Part shown: one piece after another, positions 49,904 through 63,963 of the stretch
Layout of the letters: every line of letters starts with the position of its first letter
How positions within the stretch are numbered: position 1 is the first letter of the stretch
NCBI GenBank assembly: GCA_013396915.1
Contig: VWZL01004340.1
Span: 248,001 to 312,000 of the forward strand
Direction of reading: 5' to 3'
DNA length: 64,000 nt
From: Stercorarius parasiticus
Taxonomy: Eukaryota; Chordata; Aves; Charadriiformes; Stercorariidae
Notes under the pieces: model-generated
The model's database searches: none
Told to the model about the DNA's origin: nothing
Seen by the model: the letters and a program-made list of their open reading frames with translations, nothing else
Translations under genes and position numbers: made by a program

Positions 49904-52900
49904 TACTGCAAAAAGAACCAGTATGTGTATGCATTGTGTAACCTGCTAGCAGATCCAGTTAATACTTTAACAGCTGTTTTTTACCCTCAAGTTCTCCTTG
50001 AGTTTTGACTTGAATAATGTCTTTAAATAGATACAGCTTTCAACTAAAATTCCACTAGTACACCAGGTCTGTCTTCATTTCAGTGTGTTCTGATCAATAG
50101 CTGCTCTTTTTTAATGTATTCAGTTCTTTTAATAGAAAATGCATTAAATGATTGTTTTTCCTTAAAGATTTTTCTTGACAGAGTGATACAGGACGTTGAT
50201 AATGGCCTAAATGTAGAATTTGTAAAATAATTTCAAATGATTTTACTAGATTATGGTTGCGTTTCACTACCAGCATCAGGTAAGGACTGCCAGAAAAATG
50301 TTGATGTGTGTTTCTCCTTTGATTTCATTTACTTACTGTGATGGCTTCTGCGGTTTTAATACTGGTGTGTTGTGCAACCATTGATAAAGATGAATGGAGT
50401 GAATGTTGGTCACTGGCTTTATTTTTCCTCTGAAACCACAGGTTTTGGGTTCCTTTAGTTAGTACCTGCTCCTTCAGTGTTTAGACAGGCTCTTGTAAAA
50501 TACTTTGAGAATACAATGAAAATGTTACCTGGTGTAATGATCTCAAAACAGATACTGTGACTGAAGTGCATATTAAAAAGCAAATACTTTTTACCTTCAC
50601 TGAAAACTCCTGTTTCTGTGTGGTTTGATTTTTTTTTTTTTTAGTTAACACTGCTTGGATTAGAAATACTCTTCTGTGCTGAAGCAGACTTTGAATCAAT
50701 TTGTGGGTTGTGAAGATCAGTTGTTCCAGCTTGTAATGTTTTTATTCTTGTCCCATTCTCTTCTCCCCAGCCCCAGGCAGGAAGGCATTAAAAATGTAAA
50801 GCTTTCTGTGCAGCTATAGTAAACTGTGGATTATGAACCAGCACCACAGAGGACCTGAACGGCTATTAAAATATTTCAAAATTACTTTAGAGGTGCAAAT
50901 AATTTAATAGTAATTCACTATAGTTTTTACCTGTGGATAAGGGAATGCTACATTGGTTTTCTTTCCTAACAAAACGTAGGCGATGAGAATTGTATTGCAA
51001 AACAAATTGTTCCTGCAACTTCAGTAACTGTTCATTGCAGGGCTGTGGGGTTTTTTTTTTTTAATCACCTTATGTGTTGGTTAAGTAACCAAAGCATAAA
51101 AAGTAGCGGCAATAATGTAGCCCAGTAAATCTAGTAATATTTAAACACTTGCCTGTCTGTGTGGGCAGCAGTCTTCAGTGCTCAGCAACATTGTTTCCAT
51201 GTAATGTTTCGGTACCTTGTTGTTTGCATAAGTTATTTCAGTGTTAGTGATGATGCTTCTGAACGTTTGAGGGGAATTTCTGTTAAATTTTACAGTGTGT
51301 TTGAGCTGTTTATATTTCAGTACAGCTGTTGGATCCTTTAAAAAAAAAAATTGTAGGCAATTAAGTGACTGACAGCTGCTCATTTCTGAGGCATGGATAG
51401 CAGGTACTCTCAGCATCTCTTTGCTTTTAAAAGAAACAAAGTGTGACAGAACTTCTCAATGTGACTCTTTCAGGTGTAGGAAGACAAATGCCAAGTTAGC
51501 CTGAGTGAATGGGCACAAAAGCAGCAGTGATAAACCTTGGCACTTAGGCAATTGGACCATGAAAATGAAATCTTAGGCAATCAGATAACAACTGGGCACC
51601 AAATTAAAAAAAAAAAAAATCTCATGCACCCAAGCTTTTGGTTGTTCAAATGGAAATCCAGTGCATTATTTGTGAAGAAGCAAGAGCTGTTTGTGAAGGG
51701 GTGCTCTGTTCTAAGAACAGTTTGCCTCCTATTTTTTTTTCTGCTGTGCTTTTCTTTTCCGTGTTGCCTCAATGCTATACAGGTTTTGGATTTGTCCTCT
51801 GTAACAGTCTTTCTAGCATCTGTATACTAAAATATAAAATGCAAGAATCCTGGTCCTACAGCAGCTAGGGACATGAACCTAATACTGACAGAGGAGTTTG
51901 CAGCATATAACCTAACATATTTGAAGGTGTGTTTAGGATGGGGTTGCTTCTTTCTGACTCTGCTGTGGCTTGGTAACCTGTTGTGCTACATACAGTACAA
52001 ATACAGAATATCTGTAAGGGCCTTACATCAGAAACTGTGAAAAACAGTATGTGATGTGTTTGAGGTGTTCTGAGAAAGGAAGTCATATCTCTAATCCTAA
52101 AGAGGTCTTTGTAGAAAGTATCACTTTCTTTTCCTTCTATCCTTGTCAAATTAGAGACTAGCGTAACTGTCATCACTTCACTGCATTTGCATTCTGGATA
52201 ATCCCCTAAAAGTGGTATAACTTGGACTAAAAAAAAATAAAAAAAAAAATCAAGTATCTCTTTCTCCTCACCTATTTTTTCTTGTTTGATTTACACCTCA
52301 CCTTGCTTCCATTCCTGCTGTGAGTGCCACCCTGTTCTATTTTTGACTGATTTTTTTTTTTTTTCACCATTAAGAGCTTAAAATAGTAATGAAGACTTGC
52401 TGGACAAGGAACTAGGGCTATATGTTGAGACACAGAATCCAGTCCCTCCTGTTTTCCAGTTTAGTTCTTAGAGTACATTTCCTGCCATGGCATCTGTATT
52501 TCGCTGTGTTAAGAGAAGTAAAATGCAGTCAAATGTGGACTCTGCAGCTGATTTTGATGATGCAGTTTAAGGGTCAAGTTGTCTGTCTTGACCATTATAT
52601 ATCCATTGAAAGTATTACAGAATTTGCATGGGAATTTCTTTTCCACCTCTAGTAGTAGACTTTTTTTTTTAACTCTAAATGAACAGGGGAAAAAATAAAT
52701 TGTCTGGAGTTTCTTTTTTTTTTTGCTATGTATACTAATGCAGTTGTCTATGTATAGATAATGTTAACTCCTTTCTATTACGTTTCCCAGCATTGCTTTG
52801 TTGACGTGATTTTTCCTCATATAGTTGCATCCTCCCATTTTAAATCTAAAATCAATCGGTGGTTATTTTGGTATGTAATAAAGATGATAAAATGATCCCT

Positions 52901-55037
52901 AGCAATATGTGTCAAACTTGTGAAATAAGCAGATAAGAAGCTGCATTTTATCATTGCTTCTAAAATACTGCCTTGTACAATGTTGCTATGTAATACTTCA
53001 GTTTTCCAGTTTTAATAATTATTCTTCAGTTATTGCACACCCTTGTAATTCTGGAGTTAACGCAGTGGTGAAACAAGCCAGAGTTTTGAAGGTTGGGTAG
53101 GACTGTTACCAACTGGCTGGAACCCTGCCTGATGCAGGCCACAAATTCATATAGGATTTGTGATAACTTGTTTGTTAGGATGGGTTGTTTCTGCAATCAA
53201 CTTAAACTTGAATCAATGGAGCATATATCACATCTCCTGATGCGGATAAATATTGCCTATAGAACTTGCCTCTTATAAGTGATTGTTTTAACGTAAAATA
53301 TATTCTAAAACATAGTTAACTACTGAAAAGTGGTTAAAATTAGATAAAGTTGCGTTTTCAGAATGTGTTTAAAAGTTACTCATTAGTTTTTTATTCTTTT
53401 CTCTGCAGTACAGCCTATCTGCATTTCAAAGACCTAACTTTAATTTGTGTTTAGTAACTTTCCTAGAGATATGACCTTACTTCAGGTGCGAAAATGACCT
53501 TTTCTTCCTTCTTCCCTGAAACAGAAGTAATGTACACAATGGTTTCTAGAGGGAGGTGTTTATCTTGCAGTTCATTCTAAGGATCGTTAGATCTGGTGAT
53601 CTGGCAGGGCTGTGTTGGAAACAAGATCTATATCGTATGCAGTTCTCTTTGAGAATGTCCTTGTTAAACCTTACAGCAATGTCTCCTGTTCATCTAGGGC
53701 ACTTATCTGATCACATGTCAATTAATCTCTTTGAGCAAAGTTGTTACCTAAATAGGTAGAACCTACTTTCTTATTCCTAGGGAAATAAAAAACGATATTA
53801 TATGCTTCTTAGACTCTTGTTTTACTTCTCATTAAAATTCTAGCAGTGTCAGTGTGGGATAGTGTAGAGAAGCTACCAGCAGTTTGTCATTTATTCTTAA
53901 TCAGCACTATTTGTTGGACATTACTTCATTTTGTTGAACAGCACCAGCCTGTCTGCAGTTGTTTTTCAATTGCTTTTAACCCCTCTGGAGCTGATATTTT
54001 GTTAGTGATCCTGAGAACTTGAGAGAAGACCCACCATAGAGGAAGAGCGGAGAACTGCAAAAATGATTGTAACACCAATATTTATAATTCTTTCCCACTG
54101 ATGCTAGATAGTACCTAATATGATTCATGGATCAGTGTGACATTATTTAAAATATCAAACTAGGTAATTTGGTGGTGAATTCATAGCTAGAGCATGAAGT
54201 TCTCAAGGCCTGAAACAGTAAGATGTTAGAATTTTATTTAAGTCTTATTCACTGTAGGCTAGTTCTGACTGCATAGGGTAACACGACTAGAATTCTAGTT
54301 CAAGACTTATGGATTTGTAGCTGAGCATGGAATAAGCAGCAGATGTATCAAATATTGATGTATCTTGATACTATGAAGGCCAAGAAATAGGCCAAAGACT
54401 GCTAAACTACTGAAATATTAGTAAATGTAGTACATAACTGTTTCTGCAAGACACTGAGCAGTTCAGACTGCTGCTATTAACATGTTAATACCATTAGTAA
54501 AAGGTTGCAGTGAGTTTTGCACCCATCACTTCCAGAAGCACAAGGGTTTATGATTAGAGTATGCTGTGCGTTCATCCAGTGGTTCAAGCTGTACCAGCCT
54601 TTTCATGCATTTAGATCCACTGAAAGCAGCCCCGTACAAAACACCTGAAATATTTGGAATATTACTTAATTTTCTGCCATTTGCTATTTTTATTAAAATT
54701 ATAAAAGACTTTGTTCTGCTTGTGTAGAGTGCAGTGTTTGCTGCTTGATATACAGAAAAAGCTTCTTGTAAATCAAGGAAAATAAAGTTGAGGTGGCAAG
54801 CTTTGCCCAGTGGTGTCAGGAGTGGAAAGTATGTCCATGGCTGCTGAATGTAGGACTGTGATTTTTCTCTTGTCTGTCACTGACTTTACTTTCCGCAAGA
54901 TTCCTTGGACTTTTCCTTTGTTTCCTCTTCTTTTGTGTATGTGTTTCCTCCAGTGAATTCCATGTTCTTACTATAAACTATAGTCAGCAGCTGGAGCCTG
55001 AATGGAGGGGCAATCTCTAAACAAGAAATGTCTTTGC

Positions 55038-55167
55038 TGTTTTGTTTTTGGTTTTGGGGTTGTTTGGTTGGGGTTTTTTTTTGGGGCGGGGGGAAGGGCA
55101 GTTGGTCATGTGTTGGTTTGGGTGGTTTTTTTGGGTTTTTTTTAGTTTGATTGGTTTTTTTTTTTTT
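55038..55167. repeat. T/G-rich low-complexity tract
   Basis: About 130 bases composed largely of T and G in TTTTGG/TTTTTTGGG blocks, with one GGGGCGGGGGG patch. On the minus strand it reads as a Lys/Pro/Asn/Gln-rich open frame, which is a compositional artefact. Confidence 0.85.
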
Positions 55168-58100
55168 ACAAATTGGTATTGATATATCTGTGAGCAGACA
55201 GCTTATGATGGCCCTGTTATAGCCAAAACAAAGAGCACAGGAAGATTTGTAGTGATTAGACATTGCAGATTAACCCAGATGCTGCAACAATGATGTGAAG
55301 GACAAGTGGACGTAGGATTTGCTGTACCAGATGTGATGACAGGTCTAGTTGATTTGTTTGTTTCTGAACATGACAAGTTCCTTATGCTTCCTCAGAAGGT
55401 GAAATCCCCTCATATGCATGCATGGGAGAGGGGGGTTTGATTTCTACATCTGTGGCTTCTGACCTTTTTCTTACTGTTACGAGAGTGTTGCTGCCTCCAC
55501 CCTGTTCCTTTTGCTTTCTATTTTGTCCCCTTCTCATATGCCTCCAAATACTATTATTGCTTCATTTTCCCCTACAATCAGTCACATTTCTCCTTACAGG
55601 TATTGGCTCTGTTCCCTTACCTGGCCCAAGGGGCCATCTCTCCTTTCTCTTTGCAACATAAAGAACCTAAACTAACAAACTAGGTTGGATCCAACTGATT
55701 TTCTTCCAATTTGGCCCTGCATGGAACAAGTAAAGGTTGGCAGAATTTGATAGTCGGATGCCATGTTTGTAGTTAGCATTTCCCATGCTGTGTGAGAAGC
55801 TGCTGATTTAGAATTAGTCCAGTTGATAACCATTATGTTTTTATATTGGCAGTGTGTAACATGTTATTAATGGGTGTTACCTGCACAGTTAATGATTGAA
55901 GTATCCTCAGTGCTTGTGACTTTTCTCAAAAAGGCCATGATACAAATGAGTTGGAGTTAATATTTTCGGAGGTAGGCTCACAATTTTTCAATTGCAAAGA
56001 GACAAGGGCCTGAGAATCTGGGCTAGCAGAACTTGCACTGTACATTGTCCCATGTTGGCCTATGTTATTTGTCATGAAAGCAGTGCACCTGACCTAAAGC
56101 TATGATCTAGTACCAATATACAGGGACAGTCTCCTGGGTCAAAAGTCTCTTTTAAGACTCAGACCTGTGCATTTGAAAGTGGTACATAATAATATTTATT
56201 AGCTGCAAGGCAAAAGCATGATGGCAGTATTTATGATGTCATTAATGTGTGAAGAATGAAGACTTGGGTCTTAGACGTACAGTTTTTTCAACAGAAGTCT
56301 ACAGGTAAGGTAAGAACTTGTACAGGACCCCAAAGAGTAAATGCAACTATAATGTAGAGTTGCAAGGGTAAGTCTCTGTTATACACTGCCTTGATTTTTA
56401 AGCATGGAGACCTACACGAACAGACTTCTATCTGCCTAAGTCCTGAGCTTTTAAAGGTAAGGCATCTTCTACCTACTTGTCATGCATTTCTATTTTCACC
56501 CCTTGCATCCCACAAATCAACTCTGTGTAAAGAAATTATTTCAGGATGTGTTAAGTATTTTTTTTTTTTTAGACCTCAGACCAGTAAAACTTCATGTGTG
56601 TGTTTCTTCTGGGAATTAAGCTCCTACAAGTACCTACATGTAAGATTTTACAGAATTGAGTTTTGATCAGTTATTGAATTAACATGCCATTTACTTAAAT
56701 TAACTGTACCTGTTTGGTGTTTCTAATCTGTACATGTTCTCGTACCAAATGCACATTTATTTCCTTTTTTGCAAGTTGCTCAGTAGAAAAATAACATATA
56801 TCATTATTGCCTTATTAGCTAAATGCTTTTCTCCATTTGCCTGACTCTGTGCTAACACTATCAAAGCAAGAGCCTGATGTTTGCAATGCTTGTGGCTTAT
56901 TAAATTAAAAAGAATTAACGTGCATGTGGTTTGAGAATTGCATGGTTTAAAATTTTAAAAATAGATCCCAAACTTCACATCAATATAAATGTCTGAATAT
57001 TTTTAATTGAAGTTTTAAGTACAAAAAAAAAAAAGTGCTACAACACATAACAAATAACACAGTAACTTTTCCAGGTGTTGGGGACTTGAGGGAGCACACG
57101 ATGTGAATTATATCAATTCAAAGAAAGCTTACATCAGGCAGCATGGAAAAATTATGAGACATGGTAAATGCTACAGAGAAAACTTACTCTTTATAGTAGC
57201 GAGCCGCTCTCAGATGTGCAGTGCACAAAGGTTGTGCATGGGTAGGTTTTCCTCCTTAGCTGCTTGCCAAGAGCAGAAGCTGGAGAAGCATTAGCAGCAA
57301 TATGTCGGTACATTGGAGTTAGGGCTCGGCACTCACAATGGCCATTTAATGAACTACTTTGATGCTTTAGGGGTCCACGTTGCCAGAATGATCGTGGATA
57401 CGTGCTACTGCACAGCTGTTAACAGAGAGCTACTTTGACCTCCAGCATCCTGAGTTTGTTGCTGTCTGTGGAAAGTTGCATGTACTTCTGCTTCAAGCTA
57501 TCACCTGCCCTATTACAAATTTTCCGCAGCTTTCCAGACTTCTTTTCTTGTGGGTTAAAGGCTTTTATTTCATCCTTATGTAGGATTTCCAAGTGATACA
57601 TCATTGCTACTGTTTGGTATGTGGTTGCTACTGCTTACGAGCTACATTGTCTGTTTGGGTGCTGTGGAGTTGTTCATGTGGCCATTTTAAAGACGGATCC
57701 AATTTTAGACATACTAAAAAGCTGTCCAGTGACTTCTGTATTGGGCAAATGCATCCTTTTTTCCATGTTAGCATTCTTTGTATTACTGTGCCACCTAAGA
57801 CATGCAGTCACAGAGAGGATCACAAAGTATATGATACTGTACATAGGCCTACAAAACAATTCTTTTTTTGGTACAGGAATATCATATCTTCTATGGTAGT
57901 TATTTTAATTTACAATGTATGACCTTGTTTGCTTGTTTTGAGGAGTATGTAACAGCTTCTACTAGGAAGCCGGTTGTCATCTTGCACTGTCTCATGCTCA
58001 TCTTCATTTCAGGTACCAATACACAAGAAAGTAACTCTTTTTCTTTCCAAAGTCTAATGGTGATCCATTTAAACTTTCTCATCTCTTCTTTAATCAATAG

Positions 58101-58821
58101 CTGTTGTAACTTGATCTGTGCAGTTCACTTCTATTTAGATACTTACTTATTTTCAGAGAAGCTACCTGGATTGTAGCACCGCAGAATAAAGAGATAGCAC
58201 ATGGTAGCTCTGTGCGAGTTACAACTTTATTCTTTTATTTTCCTTCTCTGTGAACTCAAGAGATACCTGATCAGCAGAAGTAGTGATACCAATAAAAAGT
58301 CAACTTGCAAGTGTTGACTCACCCTAATGTTCTTTCATTTTTCACTTTCAAATTAAATTCCATGCTTATGGAATACCCACTACTCTATAGAGCAAAACCA
58401 TTAAACAAAACTATTAGGTGAAACAAAACGTGGAATGTTTCCAACTAATGGAGGGAATGAAGTAGACTTAGCTATACAGATACTTGCAAGTAAATTTGAA
58501 ATTCAAAAAGAACGGTAAATTAGGAGGAGGAGGAGGAAGAATTAGCCAAATTTTTTTGGTTTCCCCAACTCGCTTTACACTTTTCTCTGAAGTGTTTGTG
58601 TATGTACCGCCTACTTTTGAGATATCTGAAATGTGTGATATATTGATGACTGCCTTGTTTGCATACATCAGTGTTTGCATTTGGTAGTCATTAGTCAGTG
58701 TATTATAGCAGGCCCTAAGAGAACACACCAGGGTATCAATATTCTTGTTCCAAATAGTATTGCTACTGGCAGTAGCTAGAAATGCTTGTAAATGACCATG
58801 TTAAAAAAGGGAACTACCCAG

Positions 58822-58860
58822 ATGTTTTACCTTTCCCACAAATGTTTTACCTTTCCCACA
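58822..58860. repeat. 20-bp tandem duplication
   Basis: ATGTTTTACCTTTCCCACA is followed directly by AATGTTTTACCTTTCCCACA, two copies without internal mismatch. It is a small local duplication in intergenic or 3' UTR sequence. Confidence 0.9.
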
Positions 58861-61070
58861 AAATCACCAGTCTGGCATAAGAAGTGGAATATGGGAGTTT
58901 GCTTTAATATGGTACTGACTATAAACCAAAGTGGAATATCATCATCATTAAATAAGATCCCCTGCAGGTAAAATGGCTTGTGTTGAAAAGAATGTTCCTT
59001 AGCTTAGTTCTAAACCTACACTTAATTTTCATTTATTCTGAGAGGCCTTTTGAGAACAGAGTGTAAATTCATGTACACATCTTTATTTTTATTGATATTT
59101 GAAAGAAAACTAGTCAATCTTTTTGTTGTGAGACAATTTCTGGAGACAGTAAAGAAAGCAGTTGCTATGCTCTTCATTTCTGTAAGCTGAGGTTTCAAAT
59201 TAAGCCAAATTCCTTGGTTAAAAAGTGTTTTATTGCATTAATTAAATGGCTTGTTGGAGATGCCACATAGTTGGATACTGCTTTAGGTAACAACAAATAA
59301 ATAATGAAGTGAAAGAGGGGAGGCATTGGAGGAGGGGAGACTTTCTGAAAAGGGAGGAGGAAGAAACACTGTTTATGTGCTGTTGGGAGAAAAGTGGTGC
59401 TTTTATTTTGTAAATATCTGCCTGTCATCCATTTCCAAATGAGCTCAGGATTTTTCTGCTGTTCAACCAATATGAAGCTAAAAGGAACACAGCAACAAAT
59501 GGAATGAAAGAAGCTCGTTTTTCAGGTTCCCAGTGATAAAGAGAACAAACTGATGGCCTAAGTTGTAGGCTGGGACTTCCATCCTTCTGCATTAGTATTA
59601 GTTTTTTCTACATACTCCATGTGCCAGTCAGACAGTGCTAAATGAAGATACCTCCTTTTCCTGAGAGCATTAAAAAAATTATAGACATGGAATAGAAATA
59701 TGCAAAAGTAGCATGTGTGCATGCTTTTTCTCTATAACCCCCTGAAAGAATAGACTGGCTCATTATAATTTCTGTTTTACTTGATGAGAGAATGTGCTCC
59801 AACCGGCTTCATTCGATCGTGAGTCCTTAAACAGGGGACACAGGTCTTAAACTACAATTTCCTCAAAATACTGTGTTAGGGAATGATTTAAGTGGCTACC
59901 CCTTAATTACTACAGGGTAGGGTAAAATTGATTTAGAAAGAATGCTTTTGCAGAACAGAACTGTTACCTGGAGTGCAGATGTTACCACTCCTGTCCTTCT
60001 GTGGAGGGAAAGATAATCCCCATCACAATGGGAAAGAAGCCTGGCTTCGGTAACTTAACCTGAAGTATGACCGAGAGAAATAAAGCAGAATGAAAGTGCT
60101 AAGTGCAATCAAATGCCAGTCGTCTTGTTTGAATAGCCAGGTTGCTCTCACAGTAACTATAGCTACCTCATACACAGTTCAGCCAATTCATTTACCTCCT
60201 GCTTCTGCCTTATAGCTTTTGTAGTGTTACAATCTCAACGTTAGCAGTTACTAGTTCCTCACATGTTTTGGTTCTTTCCTAGCATAAGGCTTTTTAGTGG
60301 TAATCGCTGTGAAACCTTTGTGGCGTTGCAGACTAAAGTACTACAGCAAAGAGCAAGATGACCTTCAAGAGTAAGGGTTGGATTTGGAATCAAGTTTTAG
60401 CCAAGGTGCTTTCTGCAGCAGACCTCGGCACTAAGCACTGATGACAGCAATGTACATCTATAAACTATAAAGGACCTTGTCCCAGGATAAGTCACATGTT
60501 AGTTTGTTTCTGTTCAGCAATGGGATAATAGTTCCTTCCAGAAAGCAACCCGTTATATTGGCATAATTGCAGTCTGATGTTAAGTCAGCCTGAGCTCTTC
60601 TAAATAAGTATTATTTGACATGCTGCTTTAGTATTATGCCACTTGTAAAGCTGAAAGAAATTGCTGCCTGTTAGTGGTCACTTATAAAGAAAACTACACC
60701 CAAGTAATGAATGTAAGCAGCTTATACATATTAATATCAGGCTCTGACCTAAGTATGGAAACACTAATCCATATCTTTTTGCCTTGTAAAATGATTCTCT
60801 GGCTGTGTGGAATCAGGCTCAAATGAAGAATTGACTTGCAACCTATGTATGATGCACTAGTTAATTTTGTGTGATAAGGCTGTGCACTTTGTGAAAAAAG
60901 TAGTCGTGTCCCGAGTTTCCTTCTAAGCATGTGAAAGGAGAAAGGATGGTAACTCTGCTTTCATCACTTCAGCTAGGAGCTTGTTGAATGGGAACGCATG
61001 AACTAACTACACCTTTCACTGCAGTGTTACTAAAAGGCAAGGTTCTGCACTGTAACTTCTGAAGCAGAAA

Positions 61071-63963
61071 TTATTTGCACCCAGTTCGAAGAATATCTGA
61101 TACTTGTTTTCCCAAATATGCTTTCCAGGGTTTCACGAGGCTGTTCATGTTCACAAGGAGTTTGCTGGTCCTAGAGTCCTCCTGGCCTGCTATAAGGTAG
61201 TCAGTACCTAGTTTAAACAAACAAACAAAACCTCAGTCAATAAATATAGAAGAAAACAGAACTATCTCAATCTCATGACAAGCATGCGTCATGTAGCATC
61301 TTAGCCAGCTTCATCCAGTTTATGCATGTGCCACAGAAAGACTGCTGGGAAGTGTTGAGCAGCCATAGCTAATGCTCATAATGAATTGTCAACACTGTTT
61401 ACAGGGGAAGAAAAATACCTGGAAAGCATTTTGTCCTTACCAGGATTGAGAATGGGACATGTACATCCCCTGTTGGTCCAGGATTCTGGGTAAATGCTTC
61501 TGTTGCTCCGAGCAATTTTCACTTTTCCTGATTTCAGGACCTTCTTCACTTTCACAACAACTTCTGCGTGGGTCCCTTTGTCATGAGCTGATAGGATTCT
61601 TGCTTTTATCACTGCCGGAAAACATATCAAGATAGGGACCAACCATGAATTTCTAAATCAATTTTCATTTATGCTGCTAAAAGGTAGAATTTTAACACCT
61701 TGAGAGAAGATGTGGAAAAAAAAGCTGCAGTTGTGCAGAAAGGGTATTCCATCCAATGCTTGTCCACTTCAGTCATGGTTCTTCTAAATAAATTTGGAGA
61801 AGAAAAAGTAGATTTTTCTACTGAAGTAGATAACTAATCCTTTCACCACACTATTTAGCAACTACTTTTTAATGGGCTGGTGTCAAACGCTTGGCAATCA
61901 TAGGGAAGCACTGGTGTGTATGCATAGAAAGGGTGGAAAAAACAGATCGGCAGCTAACACTGATTTTATATTTTGCAGTTTGAAAACTTGTGTTGAGCTT
62001 TAACACTGGCCTCTCAAAAAATTTGTCCTATGGGAAGGGACTGTCTGCTCTACAGGAAGGAAGTCAGGAAGTTTCCCATCAAACTGCAGGCATGTCATAT
62101 GGCTAAAATTCCATCATTGCACAACAAACCAGAAAAAGCATTTTTGTTTTGTGGCCTGACATCTGGTTGCCATGATTAATTTCTGTTCCTTTAATTTAAT
62201 AGGATCCCATAACTTTTTGGCTGGGTAGTCTCATCTAGATTGACCCCAGAGGCAGGTTTTGTTGTGTCATGACACAAGCACATCAAACCTTTGGATCCCA
62301 GAGCTTTCCTTTCTTGCTTCATGCCATGGCATGAACCCGGTGTTCATAAACCACAGTATTAAATACATTCCTGGTAAACTAGCGTGGCCATTTGAACCTG
62401 CATAATGAATGCAAAAACAATGGCAGTTTAGGTGCAAGGTTTTTATCATTTATTCGTGATGTAGAGGCCAACCACTCCACTGAGTTACAAGTCTAGCACT
62501 CCTTCTACTGTAAATAGGAAGGTAACTGAGTGGAAAGGAGACACCGTGGAGCCTTGTGCGAAAAGTGCTATTCAGCTCTGATCGGAAGTTGAACATGTCA
62601 CTAGACAAAAAAGTCAGAAGAAATCCTACCTCTTATTTCATGACTTAGCCAGTCCTGTAATTTTTTGTAGCTATCAGTTAATAACAGGCGTAGAGAGAAC
62701 ATTGGGAAATTATCATACCTTGAGGGCATGTCACCCACTTACCATAAGCATATTTCATTTGGCAGAAGTCAGTGACACTTCCAAGCACCTTTTCTTTGCA
62801 CACACACTTTTCTGGCAGGGGAACCATAGAACACAAAGGGTTGGAGAAGAGCCAGGACACGAGAGAGAAAAGAAAAGCAAATGATGCTCAGTTATACAGT
62901 TATATGTATATAATTCCCATAACCTGGATGGACTTTTAAGAGTAAGTTTGATAGTGAACTCACTTATTTGCGAATCTGTTTCTTGTTAGGTGATACAATA
63001 ATTGTTCTGAAATCTGATCAGTACTGTCAAGTAAAATGCAGCCCTCATGGGGTCTACTGTACAGTTAAACTGATACTAATAGAGAGATTTGTAAGAATCA
63101 GATCCAGGTGTAAATCACATAAGTAATAATAACCTTGTTTGAGCCCATAAGCTAAGAAATGCTGATCCTTGCTGGTATTAAGGTAATACCCGTCTCAGAG
63201 AAGTCAAAATATGCAATAGGTGGCACTATTACCTCTGGGTCTTATGAAGCCATTGATATTGACAAGCGCCGACTTTCATACATGGCAAGCAAAACAGAAC
63301 TATTTAAGTATTAAAGGCTGCAACTCATTCTATAGCCTGCTTGCTTTGTAAGTTTAGCTGGATACAGTGTGCTTTACTTTCTCTCCTGAGCTGTTGTGCC
63401 ATAAGGAATATCTTACTCTTAAAATCACTTGCGTCCCACCCCACAGGCGGTGCATTTCACTGGTGGCTGACATGATCTTTTTACAAATAGCATTTGAAGT
63501 TCTGCATGGCACCTGAATGCTTGAGAAGGAGCAGTGTAAAACCATAAGCATTATGACTATAATTACGACAACAAAAGGAGAGTATTTTTTCCACACAATC
63601 TTATTCATGATTTACCAATTTCCAAAACCAAAGTTGGATAGTACAGGTGGTTTGGAAAATAACAATGCAAGTGTAATGATAACCTGTATAGTTCAGATTA
63701 GCAGATGTTGCCAGCAGATGGGGGCCAGACAAGCTAGAGATGAGTGGGGGAATTTAAGTCAGGGTGGAGAGAAGAAAGAACTGGCACTGACTGAAGTTAC
63801 TGATGTTCCCAGGCTCTGGGCTGTACCTGGGTGCCTCAGTGCAGAAAATCCCTGTTCGTGGTCATTCCATTTCCACTCCTCTTCGCTCTCGTTGGTTGGC
63901 ATTTGCACAAGGTCAGGGATTCGTCCCCCAATGGGAATGTTAAAGAATGGCTCATTGTCATAG
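61071..63963 (-). CDS. netrin-4-like protein, 3' part (linker and NTR domain), partial
   Basis: Four coding exons on the minus strand: 63827-63963, 62743-62811, 61441-61611 and 61071-61207 (stop TTA on plus = TAA). Splice sites are canonical and phases agree (internal exons 69 and 171 nt, both phase 1-1). About 160 residues are visible. The first exon encodes the acidic linker after the last laminin-EGF repeat, with EEEWKWN and GFSAL as in netrin-4. Then follow CVCKEKVLGSVTDFC, ILSAHDKGTH, YPESWTNRGCTCPILNPG and the C-terminus GCK, a complete NTR (C345C) domain with six cysteines. Netrin-4 is a secreted basement-membrane protein that binds laminin gamma chains. This gene is clearly of that type but differs at roughly a third of NTR positions from NTN4 as I remember it. 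In addition NTN4 is not next to CHCHD4 in vertebrates, so I read it as a paralogue. The N-terminal laminin and EGF exons lie beyond the right edge. Confidence 0.88.
61208..63826 (-). other. introns of the netrin-4-like gene
   Basis: Three introns (61208-61440, 61612-62742, 62812-63826) of 233, 1,131 and 1,015 bases. They contain an (AAAC)n stretch at about 61216-61229 and otherwise nothing recognised. A 37-base sequence upstream of the first visible exon (63964-64000) is also intron; its acceptor is the C-run plus AG at 63964-63965. Confidence 0.75.

Larger units (their letters stand above)
49930..61070. other. region between CHCHD4 and the netrin-4-like gene
   Basis: 11 kb between two convergent genes. 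I find no coding exon, RNA gene or clear transposon. Poly-T/poly-A runs occur (for example near 51050, 52350, 56560, 57020), with the low-complexity tract and tandem duplication listed separately. Part of the right end must be the 3' UTR of the netrin-4-like gene. The nearest minus-strand AATAAA hexamers are near 59402, 59228 and 59082-59093, and a pair lies at 58226-58239; none can be chosen from sequence alone. Confidence 0.55.

Noticed and set aside
54886..55263. 125-codon minus-strand frame rich in Lys, Pro, Asn and Gln
   Set aside because: A translation of the T/G-rich low-complexity tract at 55038-55167, not a gene.
57419..57922. Frames of 61 (minus) and 109 (plus) codons in the CHCHD4-netrin spacer
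   Set aside because: Checked as possible last exons of the netrin-like gene. They lack the expected NTR end, and the true terminal exon was found at 61071-61207.
58185..58239. Opposed AATAAA (plus) and two TTTATT (minus AATAAA) hexamers
   Set aside because: Considered as gene ends, but no plus-strand gene ends here and the netrin-like 3' end cannot be placed 2.8 kb away without transcript data.
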